Assembly: GCF_040126305.1 (NCBI RefSeq)
Contig: NZ_CP149511.1
Span: 496,001-560,000, forward strand
DNA length: 64,000 nucleotides
Direction: 5' to 3'
Source: Pararhizobium sp. A13
GTDB taxonomy: Bacteria > Pseudomonadota > Alphaproteobacteria > Rhizobiales > Rhizobiaceae
The notes beneath the pieces were generated by a model. It was not told where the DNA came from, did not search any database, and saw nothing but the letters and a program-made list of their open reading frames with translations. Shown here in pieces: positions 9,149 to 17,451 of this stretch. How positions within the stretch are numbered: position 1 is the stretch's first letter; each line of letters begins with the position of its first letter. The position numbers and the translations under genes were made by a program.

Positions 9149-9812
9149 ATTTCAGCCCCTTGGCGGCAAGCGCCGGACGCATATCGTAGATATCGAGGCC
9201 GAGCTCGCCCGCGGCGAGCCGCTTGCGCTTTGCCTCTTCGTTCGCCAGCCTTTTTTCGGCGGCGGCCAGTACCGCCACCGCCTCGGCCTGTCTGACGACG
9301 CACACGCCATCGTCATCGGCGACGATTACGTCACCCGCCTCTATATAGGCACCGGCGCAGACGACCGGCACGTTGACCGAACCGACGGTTTCCTTGACCG
9401 TGCCTTGTGCCGAAACCGCCTTGGACCAGACGGGAAAGCGCATGGCCGTCAGGTCCCGAACGTCGCGCACACCGGCGTCTATGATCAGCCCGCGGCAGCC
9501 GCGGGCCATGGCGGATGTTGCCAGCAGGTCGCCGAAATAGCCGTTGTCGCAGGGTGAGGTCGGGGCAAGGACGAGGATGTCCCCCTCCTTCAACTGTTCG
9601 ATGGCAACATGCACCATCCAGTTGTCGCCGGGAGGCGCCGAGATTGTCACGGCGGAGCCTGCGATCTGGGCGCCGGTATAGATCGGTCGCATATTGCTCG
9701 CAAGCATGCCCCTGCGCCCTTGCGCTTCGTGCACTGTGGCAACGCCGGCCGCGGCAAGTCCGTCGATAACAGCCTGTGGGGCGCGGGTAATCGTCTGCAC
9801 CACGACAGCCAT
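9141..9812 (-). CDS. galC: 4-hydroxy-4-methyl-2-oxoglutarate / 4-carboxy-4-hydroxy-2-oxoadipate aldolase (RraA fold)
   Basis: This 223-residue RraA-like protein carries GYFGDLLA at residues 91-98 and the active-site GVRD at 114-117, the arginine and aspartate used by class II HMG/CHA aldolases. It cleaves 4-carboxy-4-hydroxy-2-oxoadipate to pyruvate and oxaloacetate with a divalent metal, the last step of protocatechuate 4,5-cleavage and gallate degradation. It lies between the dioxygenase (3 bp gap) and the tautomerase (8 bp overlap), so it is firmly within the operon. The RNase E inhibitor RraA is a structural homologue but does not fit this context. Confidence 0.88.
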   Translation of the reverse strand: MAVVVQTITRAPQAVIDGLAAAGVATVHEAQGRRGMLASNMRPIYTGAQIAGSAVTISAPPGDNWMVHVAIEQLKEGDILVLAPTSPCDNGYFGDLLATSAMARGCRGLIIDAGVRDVRDLTAMRFPVWSKAVSAQGTVKETVGSVNVPVVCAGAYIEAGDVIVADDDGVCVVRQAEAVAVLAAAEKRLANEEAKRKRLAAGELGLDIYDMRPALAAKGLKYV

Positions 9813-9815
9813 GGT

Positions 9816-10796
9816 TCAGTGTCCTTTCTTGTCCAGCGGCGGCGTGCCGTGCGTATGGAAAGTTTCGATGGTTTTCAGGCCCCAGGCCTGTCCTTTCTTC
9901 CGGTCGGCGTCTGTCCAGACGACGGGCTGCCAATCGGGTGCAAGAATGAGGCGTGCGCCGGAATTGGCGAGTTCGACGCGGTTGCCGGCCGGTTCCCAGA
10001 CATAGAGGAAGAAGGTGCCCTGAATCGCGTGCTTGTGAGGGCCCGTCTCTATGTGCACGCCATTTTCGAGAAAGATATCGGCCGCTCGGAGAATTTCTTC
10101 TCGCGAGTCCGTCGCATAGGTAACGTGATGGAGACGCGCATGGCCTGCGCCATGTTCTTCTGTGCAGGCAAGGTCGTAGGTCTTGTTGTTGACCGTAAAC
10201 CAGCAACCGCCGAGTCGGCCGTTGTCGAGTTCAATCATCTCCGTGACACGCGAACCGAGGCATGTCTGCATGAAAGCGCGGAATTCGGAGACGTCGTGCG
10301 CCAGAAGGTTGAGGTGATCGAGCCGGCGGGGGTGGCATCCCCGCGCGTGATAACGCTGCGCCATGTTCTTCAGCGCCGGTCTTTCGTTGTCGGGCGGGCT
10401 GTAGCGCACGGTGTCCCAATAGATTTCGAAGACGTGGCCGAACGGGTCCTCGAAGCGGAAGGCCCGGCCGTGACCGAGGTCGCCATCGATCCATCCCAGG
10501 ACCTTGTATTCGCTCGCCTCTATCACCGCGACCCGCCGCATCAGCGCTGCTTGTGAGGAGGCCCGGTAGGCCACGTGTCCGATGCCCGTGGTGTGATGGC
10601 GCGTGAGCTTCAGCGTGTGAAATTCGTAGTCATCCCAAGCGCGCAGGTAGGCCGAATTCTCGTCCTGGCCCGCAAGGCTGAGGCCATAGACGCGCAGGAA
10701 GAAATCCAGGCTCTCGTCGAACCTGTCGGTGAACATCTCAACATGCGCCAGATGCGCGATATCAAAACAGGGTTCCAATTCATTCTCCTCCCACAA
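9816..10796 (-). CDS. VOC-type extradiol ring-cleavage dioxygenase
   Basis: This 326-residue protein has two vicinal-oxygen-chelate modules, as in type I extradiol dioxygenases. Candidate metal ligands sit where expected: His161 in RRLDHLNLL, His223/224 in RLHHVTYAT and Glu275 in EPAGNRVELA. It would open a catechol-type ring beside a hydroxyl group using Fe(II) or Mn(II). It occupies the place that a LigAB/GalA-type (type II) dioxygenase holds in known gallate and protocatechuate 4,5-cleavage clusters, so its substrate may differ. Gaps of only 3 bp on each side place it in one operon with galB-, galC- and galD-like genes. Confidence 0.88.
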   Translation of the reverse strand: MWEENELEPCFDIAHLAHVEMFTDRFDESLDFFLRVYGLSLAGQDENSAYLRAWDDYEFHTLKLTRHHTTGIGHVAYRASSQAALMRRVAVIEASEYKVLGWIDGDLGHGRAFRFEDPFGHVFEIYWDTVRYSPPDNERPALKNMAQRYHARGCHPRRLDHLNLLAHDVSEFRAFMQTCLGSRVTEMIELDNGRLGGCWFTVNNKTYDLACTEEHGAGHARLHHVTYATDSREEILRAADIFLENGVHIETGPHKHAIQGTFFLYVWEPAGNRVELANSGARLILAPDWQPVVWTDADRKKGQAWGLKTIETFHTHGTPPLDKKGH

Positions 10797-10799
10797 GCC

Positions 10800-11534
10800 T
10801 TAGAGCTCATCGACCGTGCGCGGGAATACCGACTGGAAGCCTTCCGCATATTTGGCAGCGCGTCCACCCGATTGCCCGCCGGAATTGCGCTGGAAATGGT
10901 TGGCCCGGTTTTGCGCCACGCGCGTGTAGAAATCCCACAGATGCTCCTGTCCTTCCATGCATTCGATCGCGGCGCGCTTCTTTTCCCACACCGAAGTGAC
11001 GTCGAGGAAGACGTCGGGCTTCCAGCCCATCTGTTCGGTCTGGTGGGGTTCGAAAAGGTAGAGCTGCGGCGCGCCCAGAACCGCCTGGCCGGGATTGTGG
11101 CCCCAGGCTTGCGCTATCATCCGCGCCTCCAGCGCGACCTGCGTGGCGTACATATGGTCGGTGTTGTAGGGATCGTATTGTGAGTGGCTCAGCATGAAGG
11201 ACGGCTGAACCCCGCGGATGACGTCGACGAGGCGGTATTTGTCCTCGTCCGTGAGGCGCAGTGGATAGTCTCCGAGATCGAAGGAGATGAGATTGTGGAC
11301 CCCGAGCGCCTTTGCGGCCTTTTCCGATTCAGACCGCCGTGCCGCCTTGACGCGGTCGAGCGTCATTTCGGGCTGCTTCCAGAGTTTGGCGGATTCGCCG
11401 CGCTCGCCGAATGAAAGGCATACGACGGTCACGTCATACCCCATTTCCGCATGCAGCGCGACCGCACCGCCGCAACGCCAGACGAAATCGGCGGCGTGGG
11501 CGCTGATGACAAGGGCGGTCTTGTTTTGTGGCAT
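10800..11534 (-). CDS. galB: PIG-L/LmbE-family 4-oxalomesaconate hydratase (GalB-like)
   Basis: The N-terminus SAHAADFVWRCGG (residues 11-23) and the following CLSFGERGESAKLW are characteristic of GalB, a zinc-dependent PIG-L family member that hydrates 4-oxalomesaconate to 4-carboxy-4-hydroxy-2-oxoadipate. I start at MPQNK (244 aa) because GGAAGGAGG lies six bases before this ATG; the open frame extends 99 codons further upstream but that part has no family resemblance. It is the first gene of the leftward catabolic operon and is divergent from the DUF1932 dehydrogenase. Confidence 0.85.
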   Translation of the reverse strand: MPQNKTALVISAHAADFVWRCGGAVALHAEMGYDVTVVCLSFGERGESAKLWKQPEMTLDRVKAARRSESEKAAKALGVHNLISFDLGDYPLRLTDEDKYRLVDVIRGVQPSFMLSHSQYDPYNTDHMYATQVALEARMIAQAWGHNPGQAVLGAPQLYLFEPHQTEQMGWKPDVFLDVTSVWEKKRAAIECMEGQEHLWDFYTRVAQNRANHFQRNSGGQSGGRAAKYAEGFQSVFPRTVDEL

Positions 11535-11721
11535 GGATGCCTCCTTCCGTGAATGCCACCGATCTCGCTCGCAATCCGGTCGTTTGCCAATTCGGATTTC
11601 AGGTCGAAGCGATAAGTTTTGGCTATGGCGACTGTTTTTGTGCGGTCCGATTTGCCAGAATTGGAAGGAAGCACGAAGACCCAGGAGCTCTGGCCTCCGG
11701 GAGGACCTTGAGGAGGAAACG
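11535..11721. promoter_or_regulatory. Divergent promoter region of the aromatic cluster
   Basis: This 187-bp interval separates the leftward galB-like operon from the rightward dehydrogenase-LysR pair. It contains an inverted repeat AATCCG (11573-11578) / CGGATT (11593-11598) and a direct repeat, TTTGCCAATTCGG at 11583-11595 and TTTGCCAGAATTGG at 11651-11664. These are candidate binding sites for the LysR-type regulator encoded at 12600. The assignment is inference. Confidence 0.45.
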
Positions 11722-12603
11722 GTGTCGAAAATCGCGATGTTGGGATTTGGCGAAGCCGCTCGGGCGATCGTCGCAGGATGGCACGCATCGAACCAGGGGA
11801 CGGTCTCGGTGATCTCGACCTTCGATGTCAAATATGACGACGTTGCTCAACGTCCTGATATCGTCGAGGTCTGCCGCGATCTACGTGTGCAATGCGCTGA
11901 GACTGTTGGCGAGGCTCTGGCTGGCAGTGATGCAATCTTCAGCCTTGTGACTGCGGACCGCGCGCTGGACGCTGCCAAGAGCGCCGGCGAGTTCATTCGC
12001 GCCGGCGCGCTCTATTTCGATTGCAACTCTTGCGCTCCCTCGACGAAGAAGGCCGCCTCGGCCGCGATCAACAATGCCGGCAGCCGATATGTGGATGTTG
12101 CAGTCATGGCGCCTATCCACCCCGCGCGCCATCGCACTCTGATGTTGCTGGCCGGTACGGCGGCCGAGGAGGCGCATCGCCTCCTTGCAACGCTCGGCAT
12201 GAACACCAAGGTCGTAGGGCCCGAGATCGGGCAGGCTTCGGCGATCAAGATGCTGCGCTCCGTGATGATCAAGGGCATGGAGGCGCTGACAGCCGAATGT
12301 ATGTTGGCCGCCCGTCGCGCAGGGGTAGAGGAGGCCGTCGTCGCATCGCTTCAGGCTTCCGATCCGGGGTTCGATTGGAGGGCGCGTTCAGCCTATAATC
12401 TGGAAAGGATGATAGTGCACGGGGCTCGCCGTGCAGCGGAGATGCAGGAAGTCGCAAACACCCTTTGCGACTTCGGGCTCCCCGACCGGATGACACGCGC
12501 GGCAGTCGAGTGGCAAAGACAGATAGCCGACCTTTCCCTGTCTGCATCCGAGGGTTCACTTGCGTGGCGCGCGGATCGTATTCTCGAGCGACTGAAACCG
12601 TGA
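11722..12603 (+). CDS. 6-phosphogluconate-dehydrogenase-like NAD(P) oxidoreductase with DUF1932 domain
   Basis: Starting from a GTG with a strong AGGAGGAAAC site, the 293-residue protein has an N-terminal Rossmann motif (LGFGEAARAI) and an all-helical C-terminal half (IKMLRSVMIKGMEALTAECM) typical of the DUF1932 group of beta-hydroxyacid dehydrogenases. Members often accompany aromatic or hydroxyacid catabolism; the substrate is unknown. Its stop overlaps the likely GTG start of the LysR gene (GTGA), so the two are co-translated. It may oxidise a ring-cleavage product or a side-chain alcohol, but the sequence alone does not decide. Confidence 0.78.
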   Translation: MSKIAMLGFGEAARAIVAGWHASNQGTVSVISTFDVKYDDVAQRPDIVEVCRDLRVQCAETVGEALAGSDAIFSLVTADRALDAAKSAGEFIRAGALYFDCNSCAPSTKKAASAAINNAGSRYVDVAVMAPIHPARHRTLMLLAGTAAEEAHRLLATLGMNTKVVGPEIGQASAIKMLRSVMIKGMEALTAECMLAARRAGVEEAVVASLQASDPGFDWRARSAYNLERMIVHGARRAAEMQEVANTLCDFGLPDRMTRAAVEWQRQIADLSLSASEGSLAWRADRILERLKP

Positions 12604-13799
12604 TTTCCCCTTCAGCTCAATTCACCGTGAAAACATCGCAGCACAGCCTGCGTCACCTGCGCGTGTTCCTCTGCGTGGTTGACACGGGCTCCGTCACCAG
12701 GGCGGCCGAGTTTTGCTTCGTCTCACAGCCGGCCGTGACCCAGGCGCTGTCCAAGTTGGAGCGCACGGCGGGGTTGCCGCTCTTTACCCGAACGCCCCAG
12801 GGGCTTTTTCCCAACAATGCGGGAGAGGTTCTCGCGCGGCGTCTACGCAGGGCCTTTGCTTTTTTGGATGCCGCGCTGGGCGAATTATCACCACGACTGC
12901 GAGTGACCGCGACCACGGCGCAGCTCAATGCCCTGATCGCCGTCCGCGAGGCGGAGAACTTCACCCTTGCAGCGCGGCGGCTCGGCCTTGCCCAGCCGAC
13001 CGTGCATCGTGCCGTGAGCCAGCTCGAACACGAGGCGGCCCGCCCGCTTTTCGAGCGGACATCCTACGGGATCGTCGCGACCCGCGCCGCCCAGGCGCTT
13101 GCCCAGGCCGCGAGGCTTGCCTTCGTGGAACTCGCCCAGGCCGATGCGGATCTCGCCGAGCTTAAGTCGGAGGAGGCCGGCCGCATTGTCGTCGGGGCGA
13201 TGCCTCTCTCGCGGTCGTACGTCCTGCCCAAGGCCATAGCCAGTTTCCGCAAACTGCGCCCGAACCTGCCCATCCAGATTCTCGAAGGTCCTTACGCCGA
13301 TCTTCTCGCCGGGCTGCGGCGCGGCGAGATCGACTTCCTGATCGGTGCGCTTCGCGATCCGGTGCCGATCGGCGATGTCGAGCAGCGTGCGCTGTTTTCC
13401 GATACTCTGGTGATTGTCGCGGGCCAGCGCCATCCGCTGAGAGGGAAAGCGAATCTTGCGCTCGAAGAGCTTGCGGCCTATCCCTGGGTCGTCGCGCAGA
13501 AGGAAACCCCCATTCGCCGCCACTTCGACGCCCTGTTCGCGCCCCTTAATGACCGGGCGCCGAAGAGTATCGTGGAGTCAGGTTCGCTTATACTCATGCG
13601 CGAGCTTCTGGATACCAGCGACCATCTCGGCTGTATCTCGCATCTACAGGCAGAGGCAGAGATCGCCCGCGGCCTGATGCACGCGCTGCCGGTCGATCTT
13701 GGGCACACATCGCGCCCGATCGGCCTCACGCTTCGTCAGAACTGGCTGCCGACAATCGCACAGCAGCAGTTCCTGGATCTGATCGCCAGCCGCGGCTGA
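12600..13799 (+). CDS. LysR-type regulator with two tandem winged-helix domains
   Basis: The protein has the usual LysR effector domain but two consecutive LysR-type HTH domains. The first is near residues 15-75 (GSVTRAAEFCFVSQPAVTQA), the second near 100-160 (ENFTLAARRLGLAQPTVHRA). At about 399 residues it is roughly 100 longer than a normal LTTR, in line with a duplication of the DNA-binding unit. The start is uncertain: the GTG at 12600 overlaps the previous stop, and another GTG is at 12627. Context (divergent GalBCD-like operon, downstream Liv importer) makes it the likely regulator of aromatic uptake and breakdown. Confidence 0.85.
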   Translation: MISPSAQFTVKTSQHSLRHLRVFLCVVDTGSVTRAAEFCFVSQPAVTQALSKLERTAGLPLFTRTPQGLFPNNAGEVLARRLRRAFAFLDAALGELSPRLRVTATTAQLNALIAVREAENFTLAARRLGLAQPTVHRAVSQLEHEAARPLFERTSYGIVATRAAQALAQAARLAFVELAQADADLAELKSEEAGRIVVGAMPLSRSYVLPKAIASFRKLRPNLPIQILEGPYADLLAGLRRGEIDFLIGALRDPVPIGDVEQRALFSDTLVIVAGQRHPLRGKANLALEELAAYPWVVAQKETPIRRHFDALFAPLNDRAPKSIVESGSLILMRELLDTSDHLGCISHLQAEAEIARGLMHALPVDLGHTSRPIGLTLRQNWLPTIAQQQFLDLIASRG

Positions 13800-13827
13800 G
13801 AACCCACCCCTATAGTTTTTTCTTATG

Positions 13828-13840
13828 ATCGCCCGGCGAT
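13828..13840. promoter_or_regulatory. Palindrome upstream of the Liv-type transporter
   Basis: ATCGCC-C-GGCGAT is a perfect inverted repeat around one central base, about 140 bp upstream of the first permease gene and just after the LysR gene. It may be an operator for the LysR protein; it has no T-run and is not a clear terminator. Confidence 0.4.
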
Positions 13841-13976
13841 TTTGAAATGGGAAAGCGCGTCGCTTCCAGTCATCTCTAGCTTACCCCGGCAAAGCGCCAA
13901 ACCGCGGCTTCTGCGGAAGAAACGGGGCAAGAGCGCGGCGATCCTGGAGGGGTGCGGTGCAGGGTAGGGAGGAAAG

Positions 13977-14831
13977 ATGCTGACCCTTTTGTTCGACGGT
14001 ATGGCCTACGGCATGTTGCTGTTCATACTTTCATGCGGCCTTGCGGTGACGCTGGGATTGATGAACTTCATCAATCTCGCCCACGGCGCCTTCGCCATGG
14101 CAGGCGGCTATGTCACGGTCATCCTGACAAACCGTTGGGGCATGCCCTTCCTGCTGACGCTGCCAGTTGCCTTCCTCTTCACTGCCGCGGTCGGTGTCCT
14201 GCTCGAGAGGATGTTTTACCGCCGCATGTACGACAAGAGCCATCTGGATCAGGTTCTTTTCTCGATAGGTATCGTTTTCGTAGCGGTCGCCGGGATCGAC
14301 TATGTCATGGGGTCACAGCAACAGATCCTCAACTTGCCCGAATTCCTGCGCGGCCGCGTCAGCCTGCTCGGGGTCGGTATCGGCATCTATCGGGCCTTCC
14401 TTGTTGTCGTGTGCGGCATCCTCGCCATCGCCTTGCAATTGGTGCTTGCTCGCACCCGCTTCGGAAGCCGGCTTCGCGCCTCGGTGGATGACGCCCGCGT
14501 CGCCCGCGGCGTGGGCATTCGGGTTAACACCATCTTTGCCGTTACCTTCGCCGTTGGATCGGGCTTGGCCGGCCTCGGCGGCGCGCTCGGCGCCGAAATC
14601 CTCGGCCTTGACCCGACTTTCCCGCTGAAATTCATGGTCTATTTCCTGATCGTCGTCTCGGTCGGCGGTACGTCGAGTATGTACGGCCCCCTGTGTGCAT
14701 CCATCCTGCTCGGCATCGCAGACGTGCTCGGCAAATATTATGTTCCAACCCTCGGCGGGTTCGTCATCTATATCGTCCTTGTGGCAGTTCTGGTGTTGCG
14801 GCCGCAGGGTCTGTTCGCGAGGGCCCAGTGA
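13977..14831 (+). CDS. Branched-chain amino acid-type ABC permease (LivH family)
   Basis: This 284-residue polytopic membrane protein has the LivH pattern: LGLMNFINLAHGAFAMAGGY near the N-terminus, an EAA-like cytoplasmic loop around SRLRASVDDARVARGVGI, and a C-terminal LRPQGLFA. It is the first gene of a five-gene rightward operon with LivM-, LivG-, LivF- and LivK-like genes. LivH-type systems carry branched-chain amino acids but also urea, amides and aromatic acids. Next to an aromatic-degradation cluster and its LysR regulator, an aromatic carboxylate is a reasonable but unproven cargo. The next start codon overlaps its stop. Confidence 0.9.
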   Translation: MLTLLFDGMAYGMLLFILSCGLAVTLGLMNFINLAHGAFAMAGGYVTVILTNRWGMPFLLTLPVAFLFTAAVGVLLERMFYRRMYDKSHLDQVLFSIGIVFVAVAGIDYVMGSQQQILNLPEFLRGRVSLLGVGIGIYRAFLVVVCGILAIALQLVLARTRFGSRLRASVDDARVARGVGIRVNTIFAVTFAVGSGLAGLGGALGAEILGLDPTFPLKFMVYFLIVVSVGGTSSMYGPLCASILLGIADVLGKYYVPTLGGFVIYIVLVAVLVLRPQGLFARAQ

Positions 14832-15880
14832 TGCTGCACTCTGACGTCGCAAACTCGATCCTGCGGCAACGGGTTTCAGGCATCCTGAAAAAACCAGCTC
14901 GCTGGACGGTTTTGGAAATCGCCTTCTGGGTGATGGCTGTCATCGCTTGGTTCCTCCTTCCCGATCAACACCTCATTCTCACAGAGATCGCTGGCTTCGC
15001 CATTCTGGCACTCTCCCTCGATCTGATCCTCGGCTATGCAGGCATCGTTTCCCTGGGGCAGGCCGCCATGTACGGTGTCGGTGCCTATGCCAGTGGCCTT
15101 TTCTCGATCTATGTTACCGGCGAGCCCCTCTCAGGTCTTCTCGTCGGCGCCCTTTCCGGCGCGCTCGTGGCCTTCCTCACGAGTTTTCTCCTGCTCAGAG
15201 GCGGTGACCTGACGCGGCTCATGGTGACGCTCGGCGTGGCGGCGGTCTTTGCGGAGATTGCCAACCAGCTGACCTGGCTGACGGGCGGCGCGGATGGCCT
15301 GCAGGGTATTACCATCGATCCGCTCTTTGGCGTCTTCGAGTTCGACATCTTCGGCCACACCGCCTGCGCCTACAGCCTTGCCGTCCTGTTTATCCTCGTT
15401 CTTCTGGCCCGGCTCGTCGTCTCCTCTCCCTTCGGCTATTCGCTGAAGGCGGTCCGCGACAATCCTCTTCGCGCCTCCGCGGTCGGCATTCCCGTCAATC
15501 CGCGACTGGTGGCGATGTATGTATTGGGCGGCGCCTACGCGGGCATCGCAGGAGCGCTGTTCACGCAGACGCAGCAGTTCATTTCGCTCGATGCGCTGTC
15601 CTTCCAGAAATCCGCCGATGGGCTGATGGTCCTTGTCATCGGAGGCACCGGCTATCTCTACGGCGGTATCATCGGCGCTCTGGTCTACGAACTGATCCAG
15701 GACGCGCTGTCATCGATCACCCCGCAATACTGGCAGTTCTGGGTCGGCATCCTGCTCATCGCCTTTGTCCTGATCGGGCGCGAGAAGCCTCGCAATCTTG
15801 TCACCGGGCTGTCCGCGCGCGTCGCGGAATTGGCCGGCCGTGCGTCCCGCAGCCAGACATCAAAAGGGAGGGCGCCGTGA
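14831..15880 (+). CDS. Branched-chain amino acid-type ABC permease (LivM family)
   Basis: The 349-residue membrane protein shows LivM features: LDLILGYAGIVSLGQAAMYGVGAY in the first half and the cytoplasmic loop SLKAVRDNPLRASAVGI. I start it at the ATG that overlaps the livH-like stop by one base (TGATG arrangement), which gives a normal N-terminus; an upstream extension of the frame runs into the livH-like gene. It forms the membrane heterodimer with the LivH-like subunit. Its stop overlaps the next start by 4 bp (GTGA). Confidence 0.9.
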   Translation: MLHSDVANSILRQRVSGILKKPARWTVLEIAFWVMAVIAWFLLPDQHLILTEIAGFAILALSLDLILGYAGIVSLGQAAMYGVGAYASGLFSIYVTGEPLSGLLVGALSGALVAFLTSFLLLRGGDLTRLMVTLGVAAVFAEIANQLTWLTGGADGLQGITIDPLFGVFEFDIFGHTACAYSLAVLFILVLLARLVVSSPFGYSLKAVRDNPLRASAVGIPVNPRLVAMYVLGGAYAGIAGALFTQTQQFISLDALSFQKSADGLMVLVIGGTGYLYGGIIGALVYELIQDALSSITPQYWQFWVGILLIAFVLIGREKPRNLVTGLSARVAELAGRASRSQTSKGRAP

Positions 15881-16632
15881 CAGTCGCCGTACTTGAAACA
15901 AGACACCTGAACAGGAAGTTCGGTGCGCTGCAGGCCACGACCGATGTCAGCTTCCGCCTCGAACGCGGTGCCCGCCACGCCCTGATCGGACCGAACGGAG
16001 CAGGAAAAACGACTTTCATCAACCTGCTCACCGGTGTGCTCAAACCTTCGAGCGGCGAAATTTTCATGAATGGCGAGGATATCTCGTCACTCAAGCGGGA
16101 ACGACGGGTGCAGCGGGGCCTCGTGCGTACATTCCAGATCAACCAGCTGTTCGGCCAGCTGAGCGTGGTGGAGAGCCTCGCCCTGGTGATCGCCGAGCGT
16201 CGCGGGCACGGCAGAAACTGGTTTCGCTTTGCCGGATCGCTGCCAGGCGTCGAGGCAGAAATCGCCGGCCTCGTCCACGACTTCGGCCTCGACACGGTGC
16301 TCGACCAGCCCTGTTCTGGCTTGCCCTATGGCAAGCAGCGACTCCTCGAGATCGCACTGGCGATCGCCTGCAAACCGAAGGTGCTCCTGCTCGACGAGCC
16401 CGCGGCCGGCGTGCCCGAGGCGGACCGCCATGAAGTCCTGACGCGACTGGCGGCGCTTCCGACCGATGTGTCGATCCTGCTCATCGAGCACGACATGGAT
16501 CTCGTCTTCAACTTCGCCACCTGCATCTCAGTGCTGGTCGCCGGTGCGCTCTTCGCGGAGGGCTCCGTCGAGCATATTTCGCGCGACCCCCGGGTAAAGG
16601 ACGTCTATCTCGGAGGCGCGCATCATGGGTGA
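15877..16632 (+). CDS. ABC transporter ATPase (LivG family)
   Basis: This 251-residue ATPase has Walker A GPNGAGKTT, a degenerate signature LPYGKQRLLEIA in place of LSGGQ (typical of LivG), Walker B VLLLDEPAAG and a switch histidine in LLIEHDMDL. It starts at a GTG overlapping the livM-like stop and overlaps the next ATPase gene by 8 bp, so the operon is tightly translationally coupled. It energises import together with the LivF-like subunit. Confidence 0.92.
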   Translation: MTVAVLETRHLNRKFGALQATTDVSFRLERGARHALIGPNGAGKTTFINLLTGVLKPSSGEIFMNGEDISSLKRERRVQRGLVRTFQINQLFGQLSVVESLALVIAERRGHGRNWFRFAGSLPGVEAEIAGLVHDFGLDTVLDQPCSGLPYGKQRLLEIALAIACKPKVLLLDEPAAGVPEADRHEVLTRLAALPTDVSILLIEHDMDLVFNFATCISVLVAGALFAEGSVEHISRDPRVKDVYLGGAHHG

Positions 16633-17368
16633 ACTCCTGACGCTGGAAGGCCTTTCGGCCGGCTACAGCAAAGCTGTCGTGCTGCATCATGTCAGCCTGT
16701 CGGTCGCCGAGGGTGAGGTCGTTGCCCTGCTCGGGCGCAATGGAGTCGGCAAGACGACGACCCTGAACAGCATCGTCGGGCTGACGCGCTATCATGGGGG
16801 TCGCGTCATCCTTCGGGGGCAGGATATTGCCCGCTTGCCGCCGGAGCGGCGCGTCGAGGCCGGCATCGGCTGGGTGCCGCAGGAGCGCGGCATCTTCCGC
16901 TCGCTGACGGTGGAGGAGAACATCACGGCGGTCGCTCGGACGGGCCGGTGGACGCTCGAGGCCGTCTACGATCTCTTCCCGCGGCTCAAGGAGCGGTGCG
17001 CCAACTATGGCAACCAGCTCTCAGGCGGCGAGCAGCAAATGCTTTCCATCGCCCGCGCTTTGGTTCTCAATCCCAAGGTCCTGTTGCTGGACGAGCCTAC
17101 CGAAGGGCTTGCGCCGATCATCGTGGAGGAAGTGCTCGCTGCGATCCGGCGCATCGTCCGCGACGAGGGCATGGCGGCCATCATTGTCGAACAGCACGCC
17201 CAGCAGGTTCTTTCGATCACGGACAAGGCGATCATTCTCGAGCGCGGCTCGGTCGCCTATTCCGGCGACAGCGCCGCTCTCGCCGACGACAGCGCTACCC
17301 TCGGCAAGTTCCTAGGCGTCGGAGCGGCAACGGCCGCGGCACCTGCGGCAGTCGAACAGAGGCACTGA
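16625..17368 (+). CDS. ABC transporter ATPase (LivF family)
   Basis: The 247-residue protein has Walker A GRNGVGKTTT, signature LSGGEQQMLSIARAL, Walker B VLLLDEPTEGL and the LivF-typical IIVEQHAQQVL. It is the second nucleotide-binding subunit of the importer, sitting on the cytoplasmic face with the LivG-like protein. The C-terminal tail is rich in alanine (GAATAAAPAAVEQRH) and looks unstructured. An 83-bp gap with a GGAGGAG site separates it from the solute-binding protein gene. Confidence 0.92.
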   Translation: MGELLTLEGLSAGYSKAVVLHHVSLSVAEGEVVALLGRNGVGKTTTLNSIVGLTRYHGGRVILRGQDIARLPPERRVEAGIGWVPQERGIFRSLTVEENITAVARTGRWTLEAVYDLFPRLKERCANYGNQLSGGEQQMLSIARALVLNPKVLLLDEPTEGLAPIIVEEVLAAIRRIVRDEGMAAIIVEQHAQQVLSITDKAIILERGSVAYSGDSAALADDSATLGKFLGVGAATAAAPAAVEQRH

Positions 17369-17451
17369 CACAAAGGCCCGCCCGCCGCTCGCGACTTGGC
17401 TGGTGGACCGCAGGCACATCAACAACAGTTGCATCAATCAGGAGGAGAGAC

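Noticed and set aside
11287..11721. N-terminal extension of the DUF1932 dehydrogenase frame
   Set aside because: It overlaps the galB-like gene on the other strand; the GTG at 11722 has a strong AGGAGG site and starts right at the Rossmann motif.
16948..17451. Long extension upstream of the Liv-type binding protein
   Set aside because: It lies inside livF in a different frame, and the true signal peptide begins at 17452 after GGAGGAG.
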